Below the pieces are notes generated by a model that was not told where the DNA came from, did no database searches, and saw only the letters and a program-made list of their open reading frames with translations. Positions 56,952 to 64,000 of a stretch of DNA of 64,000 nucleotides are shown in pieces (positions within the stretch are counted from its first letter, which is position 1; each line of letters opens with the position of its first letter). The stretch is from contig NZ_JAUFPR010000004.1 in the NCBI RefSeq assembly GCF_030409325.1, forward strand, positions 295,548 to 359,547, written 5' to 3'. Made by a program: the position numbers and the translations under genes. Source of the DNA: Mucilaginibacter aquaedulcis. Lineage in GTDB: Bacteria > Bacteroidota > Bacteroidia > Sphingobacteriales > Sphingobacteriaceae.

Positions 56952-58568
56952 TTACTCACCCAACAGCGCCTTCAGGCTTTCAAGTGTATCTGCTTCCTCT
57001 TTAGGTTTATCGTGCCGCCAGCGCAATATACGCGGAAAACGAAGCGCGATGCCCGATTTATGCCGGGTTGATTTATTGATTCCTTCAAAACCAATTTCAA
57101 ATACAAGCTCGGGTTTCACGGTGCGCACTGGACCGAATTTTTCTAAGGTATTACGTTTGATAAAGTAATCAACCTTATTTATTTCCGCATCTGTTAAGCC
57201 CGAATAGGCTTTGGCGAAAGGTACCAGTTTATCACCATCCCATACGGCAAAAGTGTAGTCGGTGTAAAGATCGGCGCGGCGGCCGTGACCCTTTTGCGCG
57301 TATATCATTACCGCGTCAACCGATAGCGGATCAATCTTCCATTTCCACCAATCGCCTCTGCGGCGGCCTACCTGGTATGTCGCGCTTTTGCGTTTCAGCA
57401 TGATGCCTTCGGCTATCATAGCGCGCGATTGCTCCCTGAGGCTCCCTAATTCATCCCAGGTGTTAAATGTTATTAGCGCCGAGATCCGGAATATTTCCGG
57501 AAAGGGGGTAGTCGATTGAAGATTTTCTAATAATACCCGCCTCTCCGCCTGTGTTTTGTAACGGATATCTTCACCCCCAAACTCCAAACAATCGTAAGCA
57601 ATCAATGCCACAGGGCTTTCTTCCAGTATCCTTCTACTCAGATTTTTTCTGCCAATACGCGTTTGCAGCACATTAAAAGGCATGGGCAAGCCATTTTGAA
57701 AACTGAGTATCTCGCCGTCTATCACAGTACCATCGGGCAGAGCATTTAAGAAAGGGTGCAGTTCTGGGAACTTTTCGGTTGCCAGGTCCTCTCCCCTGCT
57801 CCATATAAATATTTCGCCACAGCGTTTGATGAGCTGGGCGCGTATACCATCCCATTTCCATTCAGCCTGCCATTCGGCGGCTTCGCCCAAGGCAATACCC
57901 ACTTCTTCGGGCGTTTTTTGCTTTTCAGATGTTTCCTGGATGGGATAGGCAAGGAAAAAAGGATATGGCCGCGATATGTTCTCGGCTGCATCTTGCTCTT
58001 CTATCAGTTGTGTATATTGGTAAGTTTCGGGCATCCAGCTCCCCATGATACGATGCGTAAGTACGGCAGGCTCCAAACCCGAGATGTCGGCCAGCGCCTT
58101 AATCACCAGGTTTTGAGATACTCCTACCCTGAAACTTCCGGTAAGTAGCTTGTTAAATACAAAGCGTTCCTGGCTATCCAGCATGGCCCATGACTGCTGA
58201 AGCCACAGTTTTTTGTCGGCCTCAGTTTTATCATTCAGATCGTTGATCTCTTCTATCCACTCGGTAAGGGTTTTGCTGCTGCTGTTGGGGCTTTCGGGCA
58301 TGAGCAGGGCCATAGTTTCGGCCAGATCGCCCACAACATGGTAACTCTCCTCAAACAGCCAGGCGGGTATGTTTGACGCCTCAACTGCCCAGTTGCGCAC
58401 CAAGGTTGAGTTGATCTGTCGCTTTGGCCTCCGGCCGGTAAACAGTGCCAGCATGTGCATCTTATCAGTATCAGGTACTGCCGTAAAATACTCCTTTAAT
58501 ACTTTAACCTTTTCATTGGTTTTATTGGTTTCATCCAAAGAGAGAAAGAGTTGGGCGAATGCTTTCAT
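56952..58568 (-). CDS. ATP-dependent DNA ligase, LigB/LigD-like, exonuclease-associated
   Basis: 538-residue ligase with an N-terminal DNA-binding domain (about 1-195), adenylation domain (about 215-410, active lysine in EWKWDGIRAQL, further motif DGEILSFQNG) and C-terminal OB domain. It matches the ligase of a Bacteroidota/Proteobacteria DNA-repair cluster that also has an exonuclease, a helicase and an endonuclease. Its ATG overlaps the exonuclease stop codon by 4 bp (ATGA), so translation is coupled. Confidence 0.93.
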   Translation of the reverse strand: MKAFAQLFLSLDETNKTNEKVKVLKEYFTAVPDTDKMHMLALFTGRRPKRQINSTLVRNWAVEASNIPAWLFEESYHVVGDLAETMALLMPESPNSSSKTLTEWIEEINDLNDKTEADKKLWLQQSWAMLDSQERFVFNKLLTGSFRVGVSQNLVIKALADISGLEPAVLTHRIMGSWMPETYQYTQLIEEQDAAENISRPYPFFLAYPIQETSEKQKTPEEVGIALGEAAEWQAEWKWDGIRAQLIKRCGEIFIWSRGEDLATEKFPELHPFLNALPDGTVIDGEILSFQNGLPMPFNVLQTRIGRKNLSRRILEESPVALIAYDCLEFGGEDIRYKTQAERRVLLENLQSTTPFPEIFRISALITFNTWDELGSLREQSRAMIAEGIMLKRKSATYQVGRRRGDWWKWKIDPLSVDAVMIYAQKGHGRRADLYTDYTFAVWDGDKLVPFAKAYSGLTDAEINKVDYFIKRNTLEKFGPVRTVKPELVFEIGFEGINKSTRHKSGIALRFPRILRWRHDKPKEEADTLESLKALLGE

Positions 58569-59695
58569 ATAGCATTGCCTCCAGCGTTAGCTCCCTCTAA
58601 ATCTTCCCCAAAGGAGGAAACTTTAAGAGTATCGTTATTATTTTCCTTCTCAGATAAATTAGAAGTTTGCCCTTCCGGGGGAGATTTAGAGGGGGCCTCG
58701 TCTTCCTCTTCACCACCATACAACGTATGCACCTCATGCGCATCGAAACCAATTTCACTAAGATATCTGGAGAACGTAGCAGTATAACCATGCGTTAAAT
58801 AAACACTTTCGCAGCCCGTAGCATCAATGGCGCTGATGAGGCCGTTCCAATCGGCATGATCCGATAGTACAAAGCCACGATCGGCAGCACGGCGGCGCTT
58901 GGCCCCGCGAATAGCCATCCAGCCCGAGCAATAGCCAAAGCTATAAGGCTGAAACTTCCGCATCCATGGCGTGCCGACTGATGATGGAGGTGCTAAAATG
59001 ATCCCTTTCCTTACTTCCTCCTTTACAGAATCCTGGGTAATGCGTTCCGTTGGGTTTAGCAATACCCCGTTACGGCGCAAGGCCTCATTCGTGTTTTCAA
59101 TAACACCATGAGTATACACCTTACCATTAAACAGATCAAGGTTCTGCAGTATCCGCTGCGATTTGCCTAAGGAGTAACCCACCAGCACCGTAGCTACACC
59201 GTTGTGTAAATTAGTCCGCCACCAGTTATTTACATCCTCAAATATCTGCACCTGCGGTTTCCAGGTATAAACCGGCATACCAAACGTACATTCAGAAATA
59301 AAATGGTGACATCGCACCGGCTCAAACGGGGTTGATATACCATCATCCTCTACCTTATAATCACCAGATACCACCCAAACCTCGCCCTGGTATTCTACCC
59401 TGATCTGCGCAGAGCCGATAACATGACCAGCCGGATACAAGGAAATAGCCACTCCGTTTTTCATCACGGTTTCGCCATACTCCACGGTTTGTAACTGAAT
59501 TTCTCCGAGCCGGTAAAGCAGTATTTCTTTCGAGAGGTGATGTGCCAGGTAATGCTTATGCCCCCAATAGGCATGATCGGCATGGGCATGGGTAATTACC
59601 GCGTCATGAACCGGTTTCCAGGGGTCGATATAAAACTTGCCCCGGGCACAGTAAATTCCTATGTCGGTAAATTCAAGTAGCGGTTTTTTAGCCAT
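58565..59695 (-). CDS. ligase-associated metallo-beta-lactamase-fold DNA exonuclease
   Basis: 376-residue nuclease of the beta-CASP family. The metal motif is THAHADHAYWG near residue 34, with later ligands in YPAGHVIGS, VVSGDYKV and LSDHADWNG. It is the exonuclease normally paired with the following ATP-dependent ligase. The family usually ends about residue 340; here residues about 334-369 are encoded by a mobile inverted repeat (58590-58696), which has added a Ser/Pro/Glu-rich tail before the original GGNAI end. The core is intact. Confidence 0.92.
   Translation of the reverse strand: MAKKPLLEFTDIGIYCARGKFYIDPWKPVHDAVITHAHADHAYWGHKHYLAHHLSKEILLYRLGEIQLQTVEYGETVMKNGVAISLYPAGHVIGSAQIRVEYQGEVWVVSGDYKVEDDGISTPFEPVRCHHFISECTFGMPVYTWKPQVQIFEDVNNWWRTNLHNGVATVLVGYSLGKSQRILQNLDLFNGKVYTHGVIENTNEALRRNGVLLNPTERITQDSVKEEVRKGIILAPPSSVGTPWMRKFQPYSFGYCSGWMAIRGAKRRRAADRGFVLSDHADWNGLISAIDATGCESVYLTHGYTATFSRYLSEIGFDAHEVHTLYGGEEEDEAPSKSPPEGQTSNLSEKENNNDTLKVSSFGEDLEGANAGGNAI
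58590..58696. repeat. CTCTAAATCTCCCC inverted-repeat element inside an exonuclease coding region
   Basis: Left arm GCTCCCTCTAAATCTTCCCC plus AAAGGAGGAAACTT; right arm AAGTTTGCCCTTCCGGGGGA plus GATTTAGAGGGGGC: imperfect complements over 34 bp, separated by about 39 bp. It keeps the reading frame open and adds about 36 residues to the exonuclease C-terminus. Confidence 0.8.
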
Positions 59696-59730
59696 GTAAT
59701 AGTTAAACCGCTGAAAGGCAAATTGGTTTG

Positions 59731-59881
59731 TCCCCTGTCCCCTAAAGGGAGAGCTTTTTGAATTGCAACATTTAATGCCTTAATTCCTCAATGATAATGG
59801 TTATAAAAAAGCCCGGCTCTAAAAGAGCCGGGCTTAAATATGTTAATCAAAAGCTCCCCCTTTAGGGGGCTGGGGGGCTTA
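59731..59881. repeat. CCCCTAAAGGGG inverted-repeat element at the S41 protease stop codon
   Basis: Left arm TCCCCTGTCCCCTAAAGGG plus AGAGCTTTTT; right arm AAAAGCTCCCCCTTTAGGGG plus GCTGGGGGGCTTA is its complement. A strong terminator (59804-59835) lies in the loop. The last three bases, TTA, are the complement of the S41 protease stop codon. Confidence 0.75.
59804..59835 (-). terminator. intrinsic terminator of the S41 protease gene
   Basis: AAGCCCGGCTC, a TAAAA loop and GAGCCGGGCTT form a GC-rich perfect stem, with a T-run on the minus strand. It lies in the loop of the larger repeat element. Confidence 0.9.
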
Positions 59882-62011
59882 CGGTTTTACGCTCGTTAGC
59901 TTTGGCTCCAGGCTAATATAGTCGGTCATGACCTGGCCTGCTTCGCGTTTTACAAAGTCAAGGTCTTCGTTTTTAGGTTTTGCCTGTCCTTTTTTAAGGG
60001 CCGGTAAACCTAAGGCCACACGGCGCAGGTTGTTTCTCTCCAACGATTGTTTCTCGTCTGAGTCACGCTGTTTTTTCAGATCCGACTCATTAAGCGATAC
60101 GCTGTCTTCAGCATCATGCTTTTTAAAATCGGCAATATCTTCCAGCATGTATTTGTAGCTGTCGCTGGTGGTCATACGCTGATCATGCAGCTTTTTAAGC
60201 TGTGGTAAAACACCTGTAAAATCGCCGGTTTTGGTGTAATCAGTTTTGGCGATGATATCAAAAGGCATAGCAGATGGCTCAGTATCTTCACCATATTTAT
60301 CCAAAGGAATTAATGATGGGAAAGAAATATCCGGTGTTACACCTTTATGCTGTGTTGAGTTACCACTGATACGGTAAAACTTTGCGATGGTTAAGTTAAG
60401 CTGGCCATAAGTATTTTGGCTGCCGGTTGATACTTTTTTATTACCACCACCTGCAAGCTGGTTAATTTTATCTTTTAACGGTGAACCTAACACACGGTCA
60501 AGATCAATAGCGCTTTGAACAGAGCCTTTACCATAGGTTTGCGTACCCATGATAAGGCCGCGGCCGTAATCCTGGATAGCGCCTGAGAAAATTTCAGAGG
60601 CCGAAGCACTGAAACGGTCAACCAGGATCCCCAGCGGACCTGAATAAGCTACTGCCGGATCATCGTCTTTATCTTCCTCGATCTGGTCTTTAGTATCACG
60701 AACCTGAACCACCGGACCTGTTTTAATAAATAAGCCGGTTAATTCAATAGCTTCCATTAATGAACCGCCACCATTTTCGCGCAGATCAATGATCACACCA
60801 TCAACGTTTTCACGTTTCAGGGTATCCAGTATCAGCTTAACGTCGTGCGTGGTGCTTTTATAGTTAGGGTTACCTGCTTTGTAATCATTAAAGTCGATAT
60901 AAAACGCGGGTATAGCTATTACACCAATTTTAACTGTTTTGCCATTGCTGTTGTAAGTGCGGATCTCTTTTTTAGCCGACTGATCTTTTAAAATGATCTT
61001 TTCACGAACCATCTCCACAACTTTTGGCTTGCTGCCGGCGCTGGCACCAGCCGGCAATATTTCCAGTTTTACGGTGGTTCCTTTTGTACCACGTATAATG
61101 GCAATAGCATTATCAACCCTCCAGCCAACAATGTTCTGGAACTCGCCGGTTTTACCCTGAGCAACGGCTACAATACGGTCGTCTATATTAATCTGATGGC
61201 TTTTATCAGCCGGGCCACCCGCAACCACTGTTTTAATGGTCACATATTCGTTTTCAGAAAGCAGCGATGCACCAATACCTTCTACCTGGCGCGACATCTC
61301 GATGTTGAAATTGGCCGCGTTTGATGGGTTAAAGTAGTTGGTATGCGGATCTATAGCCTCTGTAAAGGCATCCATGAAATATTGGAAAACATCCTGGTTA
61401 GATAGCTTATTGGCCTGTGATATTAAATTCTGGTAACGCTTTTTCAGTGTTTCCTTGTTTTTAGCCATATCATTGTTGGCCAGCTTCAGGTTTAGCAGAT
61501 CATATTTTACACGCTGAGTCCACATGGCATCCATTTCTGCCTGGGTTGCAGGCCACGGCAGCTTATCGCGGTCATAAACAAAGGTTTCCTTTTTATTGAA
61601 ATCAAAGTTATTGTTAAGCTGGGCCAACGAGTAATTTACATGCTCAAGGTACCTTTTTTGAAAAACGTTAAATATGTAAAAAGCATCATTCAGGTTGCCA
61701 CTTTTTAAATCGTCATCTAAAACGGTTTTATATTTTTCAAAGCTTTTAACATCAGATGCTAAAAAATAGCTGTGATTTTCATCAAGGGCTTTAATATAAC
61801 GGTCAAAAATAATTGCTGATACAGAATCGTTCAGATCAACCTTTTTGTAATTATAATTTGATATTAATGATGCCACCTGCTTACAAACAACGCTTTGTTG
61901 CTCATCGGGCTGCAGATCTGTTGAACCAGGAACTTTTACAGGTTTTGACGGCGATGCCTTGCAAGCAAGGGCGGCGGCCAAAACCAATACTAAATATACT
62001 TTCTTAAACAT
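59879..62011 (-). CDS. S41-family carboxy-terminal processing protease
   Basis: 710-residue exported protease of the Prc/tail-specific type. The signal MFKKVYLVLVLAAALAC has a lipobox (Cys17), so it is probably a lipoprotein. A PDZ domain (about 225-320) precedes the catalytic domain: the serine is in DRFSASASEIFSGAIQDYG and the lysine in TQTYGKGSVQ. The C-terminal DUF3340-like part completes the Prc architecture. It trims or degrades periplasmic proteins. The ATG at 62011 gives the clean signal peptide; the earlier in-frame start is rejected. Confidence 0.93.
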   Translation of the reverse strand: MFKKVYLVLVLAAALACKASPSKPVKVPGSTDLQPDEQQSVVCKQVASLISNYNYKKVDLNDSVSAIIFDRYIKALDENHSYFLASDVKSFEKYKTVLDDDLKSGNLNDAFYIFNVFQKRYLEHVNYSLAQLNNNFDFNKKETFVYDRDKLPWPATQAEMDAMWTQRVKYDLLNLKLANNDMAKNKETLKKRYQNLISQANKLSNQDVFQYFMDAFTEAIDPHTNYFNPSNAANFNIEMSRQVEGIGASLLSENEYVTIKTVVAGGPADKSHQINIDDRIVAVAQGKTGEFQNIVGWRVDNAIAIIRGTKGTTVKLEILPAGASAGSKPKVVEMVREKIILKDQSAKKEIRTYNSNGKTVKIGVIAIPAFYIDFNDYKAGNPNYKSTTHDVKLILDTLKRENVDGVIIDLRENGGGSLMEAIELTGLFIKTGPVVQVRDTKDQIEEDKDDDPAVAYSGPLGILVDRFSASASEIFSGAIQDYGRGLIMGTQTYGKGSVQSAIDLDRVLGSPLKDKINQLAGGGNKKVSTGSQNTYGQLNLTIAKFYRISGNSTQHKGVTPDISFPSLIPLDKYGEDTEPSAMPFDIIAKTDYTKTGDFTGVLPQLKKLHDQRMTTSDSYKYMLEDIADFKKHDAEDSVSLNESDLKKQRDSDEKQSLERNNLRRVALGLPALKKGQAKPKNEDLDFVKREAGQVMTDYISLEPKLTSVKP

Positions 62012-62092
62012 ATCTTTCACTGTTGTTAAATCGGGATTTATATAAAACATCAATACTTGTTCCTAAATATCTGAATCGTGAATGTAAATAAA

Positions 62093-62116
62093 AAGAGACA
62101 GTTGATGCTGTCTCTT
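62093..62116 (-). terminator. intrinsic terminator-like hairpin after the TPR-like gene
   Basis: AAGAGACAG, TTGATG loop, CTGTCTCTT: a perfect 9-bp stem about 80 nt after the stop codon of the upstream minus-strand gene. Confidence 0.7.
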
Positions 62117-62197
62117 AATTACAATAACAATAATACGATAATGTTTTGCTTGTAGTATATAACCATTAGCATTTTACGCTAATGTTACATAAAAAAG

Positions 62198-62821
62198 TTA
62201 TTTTATGACTGGTTGAGCGTCTGTATCAGTCGTTTCCGCGTAGCGAACTTCTGTTTTCAACTTGGTTTTATTCTCTTCAAGATAGCGCATTTGCCTGTCA
62301 ACAGCGGCTACATCCATGGTAAGGCCGAGCGAATTGGCTATTGCACGCGCTTCAATAAGGTCTTGTTTGGCCTGTGGGAAGTCGCCATAACCGGTTTTTA
62401 CAGCCGCCAGATTGATCAGATTGGTAATGGTATGCCTTTTATCATTTTGCTGGCGCGAGATCTGTAAACTTTGCAACAGGAACCACTTGGCTTCCGAAAG
62501 GCGGTTTTGCTTCACATACATCTGCGCCAGATCACTGAAATTGTAACTGGCTGAATTGTATACCCTGAAACGCATATTGTGCTGAGCCGTTTTTATTACA
62601 GACTCCTCCATAAGCAAAAGCGCATAAGGCGTACGCACAATAGTAGCATTGGTGATCCTGGTTTTTGAAATTTGGGAAACGGGTAATTTTTTGATGGAAT
62701 TATCATTCAATACGGCAAGCTGCGGAAAACGCTCATGCTTTCTGAATGGATTATACTTATACCACTGTGCAGACACAGAGAGACTAAGCGAACATAAGAT
62801 TACAAGTAAAATAAATCTCAT
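62198..62821 (-). CDS. secreted helical-repeat protein of unknown function
   Basis: 207-residue protein with a signal peptide (MRFILLVILCSLSLSVSA, cleavage near SA/QW). The mature part contains helical hairpins of TPR-like spacing (YVKQNRLSEAKWFLLQSL, then LAAVKTGYGDFPQAKQDLIE). The end is rich in acidic residues. Possibly a scaffold or binding protein; no family is recognised. A canonical promoter precedes it. Confidence 0.65.
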   Translation of the reverse strand: MRFILLVILCSLSLSVSAQWYKYNPFRKHERFPQLAVLNDNSIKKLPVSQISKTRITNATIVRTPYALLLMEESVIKTAQHNMRFRVYNSASYNFSDLAQMYVKQNRLSEAKWFLLQSLQISRQQNDKRHTITNLINLAAVKTGYGDFPQAKQDLIEARAIANSLGLTMDVAAVDRQMRYLEENKTKLKTEVRYAETTDTDAQPVIK

Positions 62822-62861
62822 TTAATCTTTTTAACTGGGCTTAAATAAATTAATCAGTAAA

Positions 62862-62891
62862 CAAATATAATAATATAATGCAGCTAAACAA
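62862..62891 (-). promoter_or_regulatory. promoter of the secreted helical-repeat gene
   Basis: TTG, 19 nt, TATATTTG on the minus strand: an exact consensus match, as for pdhB. Confidence 0.65.
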
Positions 62892-62968
62892 TACTTTACG
62901 TACGGTTAAGCTTAACCAGCCACTTTAACGAAGCAACCCAACCTAATGTTATAATTAATTATTTTAAT

Positions 62969-63811
62969 TTATTCAAAAACTTCCATTTCGCCATCGTGGA
63001 GGGCCCATACCATGTATGGATGCGTATCGGCGTAATAAATATGACCGTCGGCTGATATTCCAATTGCCCCGGCAAAGCCGTTAAATGGCTTTAACTCATC
63101 CAATGTTTTATCAGTAGCCTTGGCTATGCTGAGGCCATCGGTAATGCGGGTCACAATTTTTGATGCTACAGAGCCGCTCACAATATCTTCCCCAACACCT
63201 GTGCAAGAAACAGCCGCATGCGGGTTAGCGTAGTTACCCGCTGTGGTAGCCGAATCACTCACGCGGCCGGGTATTTCAAAGCCCTTGCCTCCGGTTGAAG
63301 TGGCTGCCGCCAGATCGCCGTAAATGTCGAGCGCTACGCAGCCAACAGTGCCCAGTCTGATAGAATCACTCAGTTTTTGCTCATACTCATGGCGGCGTTG
63401 TGGCGTTTCCGGATTAAAGTAGGCAACGCCATTGTTAGTAGCAAAATCGCGGGCTCCCTGGCCGCTTAAAACACGATCATCATATGCCATCAGCTTTTCG
63501 GCTATGCAAATGGGATTTTTCACATCCTCAATGTTAATAACACCCGAAAACCGTTGAGTTTTACCATCCATCAGTGAAGCGCTCAGCCTGATCTTGCCAT
63601 CGCTCTGTATCTGCGAGCCGGTGCCGGCATTAAACAATTCGCAATCTTCCAGCATACGTACAGCATACACCACTGTTTCTAAAGCGTTATGCGTTTGCAG
63701 ATATTTATAACTTGCCTGTACTATTTCTGCTAAAGCATGTTGTTTGGCTTGTTTTATTTCCTGGTTGGTTTGCGATTCGCTAAAGAAACCGCCATGTATA
63801 ATGATCTTCAT
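62969..63811 (-). CDS. isoaspartyl peptidase / L-asparaginase (Ntn hydrolase)
   Basis: 280-residue self-cleaving Ntn hydrolase of the plant-type asparaginase family. The N-terminus MKIIIHGGFFSES is typical, and the autocleavage nucleophile is the Thr in GTVGCVALD near residue 155; the following ATSTGGKGFEIPGRV is the substrate pocket. It removes isoaspartyl residues from damaged peptides or hydrolyses asparagine. No signal peptide, so cytoplasmic. No operon partner in the window; the rest to 64000 shows no gene. Confidence 0.93.
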   Translation of the reverse strand: MKIIIHGGFFSESQTNQEIKQAKQHALAEIVQASYKYLQTHNALETVVYAVRMLEDCELFNAGTGSQIQSDGKIRLSASLMDGKTQRFSGVINIEDVKNPICIAEKLMAYDDRVLSGQGARDFATNNGVAYFNPETPQRRHEYEQKLSDSIRLGTVGCVALDIYGDLAAATSTGGKGFEIPGRVSDSATTAGNYANPHAAVSCTGVGEDIVSGSVASKIVTRITDGLSIAKATDKTLDELKPFNGFAGAIGISADGHIYYADTHPYMVWALHDGEMEVFE

Positions 63812-63907
63812 TTTGAATAGAGTTAGGTTGATCCAAAAATGCGTTCCGTTATGCCTTACCCCCGCATGGTGTAGCTATATTTACAGGCTGCCGATCACGC
63901 ACGCGGA

Positions 63908-63927
63908 ATCCTGACATGAATCAGGAT
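63908..63927. repeat. short perfect hairpin
   Basis: ATCCTGA, CATGAA loop, TCAGGAT: a perfect 7-bp stem upstream of the isoaspartyl peptidase gene. Possibly a terminator for a neighbour outside the window or a repeat remnant. Confidence 0.3.
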
Positions 63928-64000
63928 AACATATTTATTTAAACAAAGGTTTAGATTTATTATTGCAGCAAGTTGCTATTAGGGGCGTGAATAAATACGC

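Noticed and set aside
58565..59695. Frameshift or broken exonuclease
   Set aside because: Although the C-terminal tail is foreign repeat sequence, the frame is open throughout and all metal-binding motifs are intact.
1..64000. tRNA, rRNA, tmRNA or riboswitch genes
   Set aside because: I looked for cloverleaf ends, CCA-adjacent acceptor stems, rRNA landmarks and known riboswitch cores and found nothing convincing. Covariance-model searches (tRNAscan-SE, Infernal) would settle this.

Overview
The window is ordinary chromosomal DNA from a member of the Bacteroidota, most likely family Sphingobacteriaceae and close to Mucilaginibacter or Pedobacter. The evidence is a SusC/SusD pair with an ECF sigma factor and a FecR anti-sigma factor, an IPExxxVDY-family protein beside acpP-fabF-rnc, many lipoproteins with signal-peptide cysteines, and promoters of the Bacteroidota type (TTG, 18-22 nt, TAnnTTTG) in place of the usual -35/-10. 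The genus is an inference. I see no rRNA, tRNA, CRISPR array, transposase, integrase or phage gene.

Layout. 0-8 kb: a TonB-dependent receptor diverging from a DtxR/MntR-like regulator, a molybdopterin oxidoreductase, pyruvate dehydrogenase E1 beta and a DUF4153 membrane protein. 8-20.6 kb: core metabolism and information genes (a RibD-like reductase, lutB, an M28 peptidase, rpiB, pyk, IPExxxVDY, acpP-fabF-rnc, yicC, gmk, nadD). 20.6-21.2 kb: a gene-free cluster of interspersed repeats. 21.2-25.2 kb: a MiaE-like hydroxylase, a LytS/LytTR two-component pair, a secreted intradiol-dioxygenase-like lipoprotein and an unknown gene. 25.4-33 kb: a FAD monooxygenase with an RsmI-like methylase, gcvH-VanZ-small lipoprotein, feoAB and an SprT-like protein. 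33-37.9 kb: a 486-bp inverted-repeat element, a metallo-beta-lactamase-fold hydrolase, a LolC/E-type permease, a lipoprotein, rbfA, an M23 peptidase and a TonB-C protein. 37.9-46.5 kb: a glycan-uptake-like locus (sigma, FecR, SusC, SusD, NagX-like). 46.7-50.3 kb: the circularly permuted ATP-grasp / alpha-E / transglutaminase operon. 50.3-64 kb: mostly minus-strand genes, including an aminotransferase, a desaturase, a MaoC protein, an ATP-dependent ligase with its partner exonuclease, an S41 protease and an isoaspartyl peptidase.

The most unusual content lies between the genes. (i) Several stop codons are followed within a few bases by long imperfect hairpins. Each is built from degenerate repeats of its own short word in one arm and the complement in the other. 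Sequences differ from locus to locus while the architecture is the same, and none has a U-tract. (ii) A separate family of short inverted-repeat elements (CCCCTAAAGGGG or CTCTAAATCTCCCC type) sits flush with gene 3' ends. It supplies the stop codon of two genes and an in-frame C-terminal extension to a third. (iii) At least four other palindromic repeat families are present, one of them in two copies of opposite orientation. (iv) Several genes have the -7 box only 3-4 nt before the start codon, which predicts leaderless mRNAs.

Functional links: the metal regulator probably controls itself and the adjacent receptor through an 18-bp palindrome; the LytTR regulator may control itself and the downstream dioxygenase; and the SusCD locus probably imports an amino-sugar-containing glycan, since an NagX-like protein follows it. 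No glycoside hydrolase is present to prove this.
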